Below, piece after piece: positions 1-7,048 of a stretch of 64,000 bases of DNA. Below the pieces are notes generated by a model, which searched no databases, was not told the origin of the DNA, and saw nothing but the letters and a program-made list of their open reading frames with translations. The first letter of the stretch is position 1; each line of letters starts with the position of its first letter. Both the position numbers and the translations under genes were made by a program. The stretch is from Lysobacter sp. yr284 (GTDB lineage: Bacteria; Pseudomonadota; Gammaproteobacteria; Xanthomonadales; Xanthomonadaceae), in NCBI RefSeq assembly GCF_900107375.1, contig NZ_FNPT01000003.1, positions 186,001 through 250,000 of the forward strand, in the 5' to 3' direction.

Positions 1-587
1 CGCAGGCCGCGGCCGACGCCCGCTTCGCGCTGCCCGCGGGCGCCTGGCTGCTGGCGCTGGACACCGACGCCGGCGCGCAGAGCCGCTTGCCGGCGCCGCG
101 TTTCAACGACTACCTGCGCGCCGAGGGCCTGACCCCGGCGCTGCAGGCGCGCAGCGCGCAGGGGCGAAGCGATGCCGACGGCTCGGAGCGCTACAGCCGC
201 CACAGCAAGGCGCTGGTGCGCGCGGGCGCGTCCGCGGCCGCGGCCGGCGTCGCCGCGCTGCTGGCGCAGCCGCTGGGGCTGCCGCTGGAGATCGTGCTCG
301 ACGCCGACCCGCAGGCGCGCGCACCGCGGCTGCCGCTGCGGGTGCTGTGGCAGGGACGGCCGCTGGCCGGCGCGCTGGTCAAGCTGACCCGGCTGGAAGA
401 CGACGCCCGGCCGCTGGAGCAGCGTCGTACCGATGCCCAGGGCCGCGCCGAGTTCGCCGTGCCGGGCGCCGGCACCTGGCTGTTGAACGCGATCTGGACC
501 CAGCCGCTGCCGGCCGGCGCCGAGGTCGACTTCGAAACGGCGTTCACCAGCCTGAGCTTCGACATCGTCGACGCCGCGCCGCCGTGA
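1..587 (+). CDS. DUF4198 family protein (3' part)
   Basis: Only the last ~194 residues are visible; the frame opens at base 3 and stops at 587, and the start lies left of the window. The fragment looks like the DUF4198 family, periplasmic beta-rich proteins often found near metal-uptake systems. It has a helical hydrophobic stretch (AAGVAALLAQPLGLPLEIV), then an Ig/transthyretin-like tail with VLWQGRPLAGALVKL, TDAQGRAEF and GTWLLNAIW, the usual order for this family's C-terminus. Its metal or partner cannot be told from this part. The next gene starts about 200 bases on and seems unrelated. Confidence 0.6.
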   Translation, partial: QAAADARFALPAGAWLLALDTDAGAQSRLPAPRFNDYLRAEGLTPALQARSAQGRSDADGSERYSRHSKALVRAGASAAAAGVAALLAQPLGLPLEIVLDADPQARAPRLPLRVLWQGRPLAGALVKLTRLEDDARPLEQRRTDAQGRAEFAVPGAGTWLLNAIWTQPLPAGAEVDFETAFTSLSFDIVDAAPP

Positions 588-792
588 GGGCGGCGCTACG
601 TCGCCGCGCCGCGTGCCCTGCGCCGGGGGGCGCGCCGCTGCTGCTGCTGCTGCCGGGCGCGGTGCGCAGGCGGCGGGCCGGATCGGCGTCTTCTCGCCCT
701 GGCCGTGCGCAAGCGCGCTTCGAACTCACATTTGTCACGTCCATCGGCGCCGCGCTTGCCGCACTATCGGCCTTCCTCCCGGAGAGATGCGC

Positions 793-1269
793 ATGGCCAC
801 CGCCAGCCGATCCAAGACCGTCGCCGCGAAGACCGCGGCGAAGAAACCTGCGACGAAGCAAACTGCGGCGAAGAAGCCGGCTGCGGCCAAGACCGTAGCG
901 AAGAAGGCCTCGGCCGGCGCCGCGTCCGCGGCCGGCAAGACCGCGCCGGCCAAGCCGGCCGTCGCCAAGGCCGCTGTCGCCAAGACCGCCAAGGCCAAGC
1001 CCGCGGCCGCGAAGCCCGCTGCGGCCGCCAAGCCGGCTCGCGCGAAGGCGCCGGCCGCCGCCGACAAGGTCAAGGGCCCGGCCTCTTATTTCCCCTCGAT
1101 CGAGAAGACCTACGGCAAGCCGGTCGCGCACTGGTTCGCGCTGATCGACGGCCTCGGCGCGCGCAAGCACATGGATCTGGTGGCCGAACTCAAGCGCGCG
1201 CACGGCCTCGGCCACGGCCATGCTAACGCGCTGGTGGCCTATCGCCTGGCCCAGGCCGGCAAGGCCTGA
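793..1269 (+). CDS. Lys/Ala-rich histone-like protein with DUF4287 domain
   Basis: A 158-residue protein in two parts. Residues 1-95 are a low-complexity Ala/Lys/Pro tail with repeated AAKKPA and AKTVAKKA patterns, like the histone-H1 tails of some bacterial DNA-binding proteins. The C-terminal ~60 residues (GPASYFPSIEKTYGKPVAHWF to the end) match DUF4287, a small helical domain of unknown function. The tail probably binds nucleic acid by charge; this is inference. The ATG at 793 was chosen over the ATG at 787 because GGAG at 781-784 is then 8 bases upstream. The gene stands alone and converges on the nuclease gene. Confidence 0.75.
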   Translation: MATASRSKTVAAKTAAKKPATKQTAAKKPAAAKTVAKKASAGAASAAGKTAPAKPAVAKAAVAKTAKAKPAAAKPAAAAKPARAKAPAAADKVKGPASYFPSIEKTYGKPVAHWFALIDGLGARKHMDLVAELKRAHGLGHGHANALVAYRLAQAGKA

Positions 1270-1288
1270 CCGCCGCCGGCAGCGGCGG
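1270..1288. terminator. stem-loop after the DUF4287 gene
   Basis: Perfect 7-bp GC stem (arms 1270-1276 and 1282-1288, loop CGGCA) directly after the stop codon. There is no T-run, so termination is only possible. Confidence 0.35.
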
Positions 1289-1341
1289 CGCGCGGCCGCA
1301 TCCGCCCGAGCCTGCGCGCAGGTCACGGACGCCCGATGGCT

Positions 1342-1361
1342 CAGGACGTTAATGCGTCCTG
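1342..1361. terminator. stem-loop between convergent genes
   Basis: Perfect inverted repeat CAGGACG-TTAATG-CGTCCTG between the convergent DUF4287 and nuclease genes. Its position suggests a bidirectional terminator, but it lacks a T-run on either strand. Confidence 0.4.
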
Positions 1362-1461
1362 GACGGGCCCCTCGGCGCCGGCCGGTCGCGCAGCATCGCT
1401 GCGCGCCGCGCGGGCGGCGCACGAGGGGCCGCAATGGGCGCGCGCGGCGCCCGGCCTGGGT

Positions 1462-2235
1462 TCAGGGCAGGACCAGGATGTCGGTCCAATCCGAGGCGCT
1501 CTGCGCGCGCAGCGCCGCGCCCAGGCTCGGGAACGGATCGACGAACGCGCGGCGCTTGAGCTCGTTGAGCGAGATCAGCGAGCAGGTCGGGGCGGTGCTG
1601 TTGACGCACCAGTAGGCGCCGGCGACGCCGGCCGAGGGCACGTACACCGCCTTCCAGGTCTGGGTCGGCACCACCACCGCGCCGCTGGCGATGGTGGTGT
1701 CCATGTTGTCGAAGTCCGGGCCGGTGACGATGTAGGCCGCGTCCCACTCCTTGGCCACGGTGCGCACGATGTTCTCGATCTTGGCCCAGCTGCCGCGGTT
1801 GAGCTTGCCGGTCTGCGGGACGATGTTGGCGACCGAGAAGGTCTCCTTCTGCGCCGGCGTGGTCGAGGCGTCGCCGGCCGGCATCATGTGGCCGCGGTCG
1901 TAGCCGCTGTTGGTGTAGCTGGCGTGCTTGGTCGGAAAGCCCGGCTCGCTGAAGAAGCTGGAGTCGATGCGGCTGATCGACTCGGCGCCGATCACCTTGG
2001 CCCGGGTCAGATGCTGGGCCGACCACAGGTTGGTGCCGGTGACCTTGGACGCGTACAGGTTGTAGTCCTGGTAGCAGATCGACACGGTCTGCTGGTTGAG
2101 GTCGGCGTTGCTCAGCACCGGCTTGCGGCCGCTGGGGTACTGATCGTTGTGGGCGCTGGTGCAGGTCGCGGCGAAGGCGGCCGGGGCGGCGAGGGCGAGC
2201 GCGAGCGCGGTGGCGAAGCGGGCAACCGGTTGCAT
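1462..2235 (-). CDS. secreted DNA/RNA non-specific endonuclease
   Basis: A 257-residue exported nuclease of the NUC1/Serratia (beta-beta-alpha metal) family, which cuts DNA and RNA with a bound divalent metal. The active-site signature YDRGHMMPAGD is intact, with the catalytic His in DRGH and a metal-binding Asn expected in the following NIVPQTGKLNRG segment. The N-terminus from Met at 2235 (MQPVARFATALALALAAPAAFA) is a clear signal peptide. A longer frame to 2304 would put 23 charged residues ahead of it, so the shorter start is preferred although no strong ribosome site is visible. Probable roles are nutrient scavenging or attack on extracellular nucleic acid. No XVIPCD tail is present, so it is not a type IV effector. 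Confidence 0.85.
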   Translation of the reverse strand: MQPVARFATALALALAAPAAFAATCTSAHNDQYPSGRKPVLSNADLNQQTVSICYQDYNLYASKVTGTNLWSAQHLTRAKVIGAESISRIDSSFFSEPGFPTKHASYTNSGYDRGHMMPAGDASTTPAQKETFSVANIVPQTGKLNRGSWAKIENIVRTVAKEWDAAYIVTGPDFDNMDTTIASGAVVVPTQTWKAVYVPSAGVAGAYWCVNSTAPTCSLISLNELKRRAFVDPFPSLGAALRAQSASDWTDILVLP

Positions 2236-2492
2236 GGCGGGTAATCCGATCAGGGGCGGGAGGCGGGACAAAAATTCCACGTCCAGGGAACGGATGCGTG
2301 ACAAAAGACGTGCCGCGTGTGTGTTTCGCGACGCAGTGACGGTTTTGGTTCATGCCGTGGGCGTGCCGGTTGGCGTAGGACGCCGTGGCGTATCGGCACT
2401 TCTGGTGTTCAGCCGGCTACGGAGCCGCTGGATGCGGACTCGTTGCGCGGCTGGGCGGCGGCTCGGCTTCGGGCGTGCGGCGTTGGCGCGTT

Positions 2493-2580
2493 TTCGCGGT
2501 CGCGGCTTGCGCCGCTCCTACAGTCGGATATGAAACTGCTCGCCGCCGCTTGTAGGAGCGGCGCAAGCCGCGACCGCGAA
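2493..2580. repeat. REP-like inverted doublet
   Basis: Two copies of the element TGTAGGAGCGGCGCAAGCCG (plus CGACCGCGAA) in opposite orientation: 2493-2522 reads on the minus strand and 2551-2580 on the plus strand, with identical 30-base arms and a 28-base spacer. The pair sits in a 390-base gap between the nuclease start and the nsrR end. The same element recurs at 28843-28979. This is the layout of REP/BIME repeats mobilised by REP-associated transposases; no such transposase is in the window. The rest of the gap (2236-2492) shows no gene. Confidence 0.8.
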
Positions 2581-2625
2581 CCCGCGGCTACGGCAGAAGC
2601 CCCACCATCGAAACGCCGCCCGCGC

Positions 2626-3048
2626 TCACCCCGCCTCAGCGAACAACCGCTGCAGCGAACGCTGCTTGCCCAGCAGATCCGCCACCGTGTATCCGTCGAG
2701 CACCTCGAAGAACGCGCGCATCGCCCGGCCGAGGATCGGCGGCAGGCCGCAGGCCGGCGCGATCAGGCAGTCGCCGCAGTCGACCAGATCGAAATGCGCT
2801 TCGGTATGCCGCACCACCTCGCCCAGGCCGATGCGTTCGGCCGGCCGGCCCAGGCGGATGCCGCCGTTGCGTCCGCGCACGCTCTCGACGAACCCGGCCG
2901 CGGCCAGGTCCTGCACCACCTTGGTCAGGTGGCTGTGGGAAATGCCGTAGGCCTGGGCGACCTGGGCGATGGAGACCAACTCGCCGGCGTGGGTGCCCAG
3001 GTGGATCAGCACGCGCAGGGAATAGTCGGTGTACAGGCTCAGCTTCAT
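2626..3048 (-). CDS. nsrR: NsrR-type Rrf2 nitric-oxide-sensing repressor
   Basis: A 140-residue Rrf2-family regulator. It opens with MKLSLYTDYSLRVLIHL and a winged helix-turn-helix (ISHSHLTKVVQDLAAAGFVESVRGRNGG). Three cysteines at 91, 94 and 100 (DCGDCLIAPAC) are placed to hold the Fe-S cluster that NsrR uses to sense nitric oxide; the first spacing is two residues shorter than in E. coli. The Met at 3048 was chosen because it gives the standard family N-terminus; the frame could extend to 3090. It is divergent from a truncated globin and hmp, classic NsrR targets, and two candidate operators lie in between, one of them near its own promoter, so it probably represses itself too. Confidence 0.85.
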   Translation of the reverse strand: MKLSLYTDYSLRVLIHLGTHAGELVSIAQVAQAYGISHSHLTKVVQDLAAAGFVESVRGRNGGIRLGRPAERIGLGEVVRHTEAHFDLVDCGDCLIAPACGLPPILGRAMRAFFEVLDGYTVADLLGKQRSLQRLFAEAG

Positions 3049-3106
3049 CGGCACAGTGTCGTCGGCGGACGGCGCGGCGGGGTGCGGCAACCGGTCGCAG
3101 CATGAT

Positions 3107-3129
3107 AACAGTCATTTTCTTTGCATGTT
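3107..3129. promoter_or_regulatory. candidate NsrR operator 1
   Basis: The 23-base site fits the NsrR consensus of two 11-mers around one base (AANATGCATTT-N-AAATGCATNTT). The left half AACAGTCATTT has two mismatches. The right half is CTTTGCATGTT, with TGCATGTT intact. It lies 59 bases upstream of the nsrR start. Confidence 0.6.
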
Positions 3130-3144
3130 TTAGCGGCGCGCAAT

Positions 3145-3167
3145 ATCATGCATTCGTGATGAATGTT
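3145..3167. promoter_or_regulatory. candidate NsrR operator 2
   Basis: Second 23-base match, 38 bases from the first: left half ATCATGCATTC (8 of 10 defined positions), right half TGATGAATGTT (7 of 10). It ends 27 bases before the globin start, where a bound repressor would block the globin-hmp promoter. Confidence 0.6.
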
Positions 3168-3194
3168 TAAGCCGAACGGCGGGAGGGGCGCGCG

Positions 3195-3563
3195 ATGCGC
3201 AGCTTCGAAGGACTGGACGAGGCCGCCCTGGCGGCGTTGGTCCGGCGTTTCTACACGGCGGTGCGCGCCGACGCCGAGCTCGGCCCGGTGTTCGCCGCCG
3301 CGGTCCGCGACTGGGACGAGCACGAGCGCCGGCTGGTCGATTTCTGGACCTCGCTGATGCTCGGCAGCGGCCGCTACCGCGGCAATCCGGCGCAGTCGCA
3401 CCTCGATCACGCCGGCCGCATCCGCCCTGAACTGTTCGCGCGCTGGCTGGCGCTGTGGACGCGCTGCAGCGACGAACTGCTGCCGCCGGCCCAGGCCGCC
3501 GCCGTGCAAGAACGCGCCGGCCGCATCGGCGCGCACCTGCAGCGCCTGCTGGCGCAGGCCTGA
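3195..3563 (+). CDS. group III truncated hemoglobin
   Basis: A 122-residue globin of the truncated 2-over-2 class; the FWTSLMLGSGRYRGNPAQSH segment with its downstream WLALW helix is typical of group III. The His in NPAQSH is the likely proximal heme ligand. GGGAGGGG at 3181-3188 is a strong ribosome site 6 bases before the ATG. Only 41 bases separate it from hmp, so the two are probably one operon under NsrR. Truncated globins beside hmp are thought to bind or detoxify nitric oxide or manage oxygen; the exact job here is inferred from this neighbourhood. Confidence 0.8.
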   Translation: MRSFEGLDEAALAALVRRFYTAVRADAELGPVFAAAVRDWDEHERRLVDFWTSLMLGSGRYRGNPAQSHLDHAGRIRPELFARWLALWTRCSDELLPPAQAAAVQERAGRIGAHLQRLLAQA

Positions 3564-3604
3564 GCGCGCCGCCCGAATCTTTTCCAAGCCAAGGAATCCG
3601 AACC

Positions 3605-4831
3605 ATGAGCACCCCGTTGAGCGAGGCCACCGTGGCCGTCGTCCGCGCCACCGTGCCCGCGCTGGCCGCGCACGGCCCCGCCGTCACCACCGCGATGTAC
3701 CGCCGGCTGTTCCAGGACGAGCGCATCGCCGCGCTGTTCAACCACGCCAACCAGGGCGGCGACAACCCCCAGGCGCATGCGCTGGCCGGCGCGATCCTGG
3801 CCTACGCGCAGCACATCGACGACCTCGGCGCGCTGTCGGCGGCGCTGGAGCGCATCGCCCAGAAGCACGTCGGCTACCACATCCTGCCCGAGCACTATCC
3901 GTTCGTGGCCCGCGCCTTGCTCGGCGCGATCCAGGAAGTGCTCGGCGACGCCGCCACGCCGCAGGTGCTGGCGGCGTGGGGCGAGGCCTACTGGCGGCTG
4001 GCCGACCTGCTCAAGCAGCGCGAAGCCGAACTGCGCGGCGAACTGGCGCAGGCGGTCGGCGGCTGGAGCGGCTGGCGCGAGTTCGTCGTCGCCGGCAAGC
4101 GGATCGAGAACGCCGCCGCCGCCGCGCCGATCGCCTCGTTCGAACTGCGTCCGGTCGACGGCGGCGCGGTGATCGCGCACCGGCCCGGCCAATACCTGAC
4201 CCTGCGCTACCCGGTGCCGGGGCAGGGCCGGATCAAGCGCAACTACTCGATTTCGTGCGGGCCCAATCGCGAGGCCTACCGCATCACGGTCAAGCGCGAG
4301 GCGCACGGCCACGGCGGTTCGCGCCACCTGCACGATGCGATGGGCATCGGCGAGCGCATCGAGCTGACGCCGCCGGCCGGCGATTTCTTCCTGCCCGACG
4401 CGCCGCCGCGGCCGGTGGTGCTGCTGTCCGGCGGCGTCGGCCTGACCCCGATGGTGAGCATGCTCGAAGCCATCGCCGCGCGGCATCCGCAACTGCAGGC
4501 GCACTACGTGCACGGCACCGCCGACGGCGCCAGCCACGCGATGGCCGCGCACGTGCGCGCGCTGGCGCAGGCCCACGGCGGCATCCGCGTCGATACGTTC
4601 TACGCGCAACCCGGCGCCGGCGACGCGCTCGGCCGCAGCCACCAGCGCGAGGGCCTGATCGATACCGACTGGCTGCGCGCCAACGTGCCGTTGCTGGAGG
4701 CCGACATTTATCTGTGCGGGCCGCGCCCGTTCCTGCGCGCGCTGGTGCCGGCGCTGGCGCGCGCCGGCGTGGCGGACGAACGCGTGCACTACGAGTTCTT
4801 CGGGCCCAGCGACGAACGCCTGGCGGCGTAG
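3605..4831 (+). CDS. hmp: flavohemoprotein, nitric oxide dioxygenase
   Basis: A 408-residue flavohemoglobin that uses O2 and NAD(P)H to oxidise nitric oxide to nitrate in the cytoplasm. Order: globin domain (1-140; proximal heme His expected in AQKHVGYHILPEHYP), FAD-binding barrel (about 150-260, with RNYSISCGP for flavin binding), NAD-binding domain (about 265-400, GGVGLTPMVSMLEA and YLCGPRPFLRAL). Length matches the family. AAGGAA is 9 bases before the ATG. It follows the truncated globin in an apparent operon divergent from nsrR, so induction by nitric oxide is expected. Confidence 0.95.
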   Translation: MSTPLSEATVAVVRATVPALAAHGPAVTTAMYRRLFQDERIAALFNHANQGGDNPQAHALAGAILAYAQHIDDLGALSAALERIAQKHVGYHILPEHYPFVARALLGAIQEVLGDAATPQVLAAWGEAYWRLADLLKQREAELRGELAQAVGGWSGWREFVVAGKRIENAAAAAPIASFELRPVDGGAVIAHRPGQYLTLRYPVPGQGRIKRNYSISCGPNREAYRITVKREAHGHGGSRHLHDAMGIGERIELTPPAGDFFLPDAPPRPVVLLSGGVGLTPMVSMLEAIAARHPQLQAHYVHGTADGASHAMAAHVRALAQAHGGIRVDTFYAQPGAGDALGRSHQREGLIDTDWLRANVPLLEADIYLCGPRPFLRALVPALARAGVADERVHYEFFGPSDERLAA

Positions 4832-5025
4832 CGGATCCGCACGCAGCGAGCAGGCGAACGCTGAACGAACGCGCGAACGGATTCGGCGCGGCGGTCTTTT
4901 CCTCGTCGCCGGCATCGGGTACAAGTGTCGGCGTCGGGCGCGCAGGGGGGGCGCCGCGGTCTGTCGATCGCGTCGCCGCGTCGCGGTCATGGATGTCTGT
5001 CGTCGCCTATGGATAAGGAGCTCTC

Positions 5026-6273
5026 GTGCGTCCCTGCGTTCTTGCTTCCCGCATTCTTCCTCTCGCTTTGCTGATCGCCGCGGCCGGCGGCTGCGGCCGC
5101 GGCGACGCGCCGCCCGGATCCGCCGCGGCGCCCGCCGGCGAACCGGCCGCGTCCGCGCCGGCGTCCGCGCACGATGCGGCCGACGCCGACACCGACACCG
5201 ACGCGCAGAAACAAGCCGATGCGATCGCCGCGCAGTTTCCGGCGATCCCGGTGATCGTGGTTCCGGAAATCCTCGGCGTGTCGCCGGCGCAGCGCGCGCT
5301 GGAATCGGCGATGGCGCCGGTGCTCGATCCCATCGCCGGCGTCAGCGTCTCGCCCGCGCGCTGCAGCACCGACGGCGCGTTGTTGAACGACGCCGGCATC
5401 ACCAGCGTCGATGCGCAGGGCAATGTCAGCCGCAACGGCGATCAAGGCATCTTCAAGATCGCCGCCGACGGCAGCGGCACCGCCAACTACGAAGGCGGCC
5501 TGATCACGGTCAACGCCGACGGCAGCGGCAGCATCAACGGCGATGGCGGCGACGAAGACGGCGAGGGCGGCGCGCTGGTGCGGGTGGAGGCCGACGGCTC
5601 GGGGTCCTACAACGGCCCGGCCGGCGTCATCACCCTGGACGGCAAGGGTGGCGGCACCTGGAACGGCGACAGCGGCCTGATCCGCAACAACGGCGACGGC
5701 AGCGGCAGCTGGAACGGGCCGCAGGGGCTGGTGAAGATCGACAGCGACGGCAGCGGCACCTGGAACGGCCCGCTCGGCCTGGTGGTGGTCAACGGCGACG
5801 GCACCGGCCGCATCGGCGCGCCGGCGCAGGCGGTCAAGCTGCCGCCGTTGCCGAAGGTCGCGCCGGCCGGCCGGTTCCCGCCGATGAAGAAGTTCGCGCC
5901 GCCCGGCGCGCCCTGCGGTTACCTGATCACCCTCAACGACCGGGTGCTGTTCGACTTCGACAAGTCCGACATCCGCAGCGATGCGGCCAAGGTGCTCGAT
6001 ACGCTGGCCGCCGCGCTCAAGGACGTGCGCAGCGCGGGCATGGAAGTCGGCGGCCACACCGACGCCAAGGGCAGCGACGACTACAACCAGGCGCTGTCGG
6101 ACCGGCGTGCGCAGGCGGTGGTGGCGGCCTTGCGCGAGCGCGGCGCGGCGCAGCAGGCCACGGCCAAGGGCTACGGCGAAGCGCGGCCGGTGGCGCCGAA
6201 CGAGATCGGCGGCCAGGACAATCCGGGCGGGCGCCAGCTCAACCGCCGGGTCGAGATCTTCGTGCGGACGTGA
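5026..6273 (+). CDS. OmpA-like lipoprotein with 17-residue repeats
   Basis: A 415-residue outer-membrane lipoprotein. It starts at GTG 5026, 5 bases after AAGGAG. A lipoprotein signal ends at Cys23 (LLIAAAGGC). Residues ~140-264 hold seven degenerate repeats, the last four exactly 17 residues each (pattern GL-x4-DGSGTWNGP), likely a beta-helix or beta-ladder. Residues ~298-415 form an OmpA peptidoglycan-binding domain (VLFDFDKSDIR, GGHTDAKGSDDYN, LSDRRAQAV, NRRVEIFV). The lipid anchor would hold the outer membrane while the OmpA domain grips the wall, with the repeat block between. The next gene follows after 64 bases and may be co-transcribed. Confidence 0.85.
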   Translation: MRPCVLASRILPLALLIAAAGGCGRGDAPPGSAAAPAGEPAASAPASAHDAADADTDTDAQKQADAIAAQFPAIPVIVVPEILGVSPAQRALESAMAPVLDPIAGVSVSPARCSTDGALLNDAGITSVDAQGNVSRNGDQGIFKIAADGSGTANYEGGLITVNADGSGSINGDGGDEDGEGGALVRVEADGSGSYNGPAGVITLDGKGGGTWNGDSGLIRNNGDGSGSWNGPQGLVKIDSDGSGTWNGPLGLVVVNGDGTGRIGAPAQAVKLPPLPKVAPAGRFPPMKKFAPPGAPCGYLITLNDRVLFDFDKSDIRSDAAKVLDTLAAALKDVRSAGMEVGGHTDAKGSDDYNQALSDRRAQAVVAALRERGAAQQATAKGYGEARPVAPNEIGGQDNPGGRQLNRRVEIFVRT

Positions 6274-6337
6274 GCCCCGGCGCCGTCGATCCACGGCGCA
6301 TCGCGACGACTTCCCCGCAACCAGCAACGAGGTGAGC

Positions 6338-6727
6338 ATGAAAATCGCCAGCGTATCGGTCGTGTGCATCGGCCTGGCCCTGCCGGTGAGCGGCGCGGCC
6401 GCGGATTTCAGCCTGGGCTACGACGTCGACCGGGTGCCGGCGGCGCAACTGAGCGTGCAGGCCTGCAATGCGGCGATCGGCCGCGGCGCGGCCGCGCTGG
6501 GTTACGCCGTGCGCGCCAACCAGGACCAGAAGACCCTGACCCTGCACGTGTCCGGACCGCGCCAGGAAGGCCGCTCGCTGGTGGCGTACTGCCTCGCCGC
6601 CGGGACCCAGACCGCGTGGGTGGTGCAGGCGTTCGACTACTCCGGGCCGGGCCTCAGCGAACCCGGCGTGATCGCCAGGAAGGTCGCCGGCGAGATCCGC
6701 AAGGCGGTCAAGCCCGCCGCGCGCTAG
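6338..6727 (+). CDS. small secreted protein of unknown function
   Basis: A 129-residue protein with a signal peptide (MKIASVSVVCIGLALPVSGAAA). The mature part opens with DFSLGYDVDRVPAAQLSVQAC and has two cysteines that could pair. It reads like one of the DUF-only periplasmic families common in Xanthomonadaceae (DUF6180 is a possible match from memory), and no function can be assigned. GAGG at 6329-6332 serves as ribosome site. It follows the OmpA-like lipoprotein closely and may share its transcript. Confidence 0.65.
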   Translation: MKIASVSVVCIGLALPVSGAAADFSLGYDVDRVPAAQLSVQACNAAIGRGAAALGYAVRANQDQKTLTLHVSGPRQEGRSLVAYCLAAGTQTAWVVQAFDYSGPGLSEPGVIARKVAGEIRKAVKPAAR

Positions 6728-7048
6728 TCGGCGGGCAATGCTCGGCGGCTGGGCGGGAGGGCGGGCGGTCAAGCCCGATGCCCTGCGATCGGGCGATACC
6801 GCCGAGTGGTGAGGCCCAGTGGTAAGGCCTTCAGGCCCCACGCTCTTCGAACGGATGGCCGCGTCGGCAACGGCGGATTCCCGCCGTAAACACCGTTGTC
6901 CTTGCCGGCCCGGCGCCTTCGGTCGCGACACGGCCGAATCGCGCCGGCGCTGGCCTATACTGATCGCCCGCGCCGGCCCCGCCGCGCGCCTCGTCCGCCT
7001 CAAGCCGCCGCCAGAGGAGTCCTCCTCCCTCTGCCGGAAGCGCTCGCC
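6728..7048. other. intergenic region before the TonB receptor
   Basis: No gene is convincing here. A 7-bp stem (GCCCGAT 6773-6779 with ATCGGGC 6788-6794) may end the upstream transcript. A TATACT hexamer at 6956-6961 could be a -10 box for the receptor, but no good -35 or Fur site accompanies it. Confidence 0.4.

Noticed and set aside
1462-2235. Type IV secretion effector
   Set aside because: It has a standard signal peptide and no XVIPCD-like C-terminus, so Sec export is the better reading.
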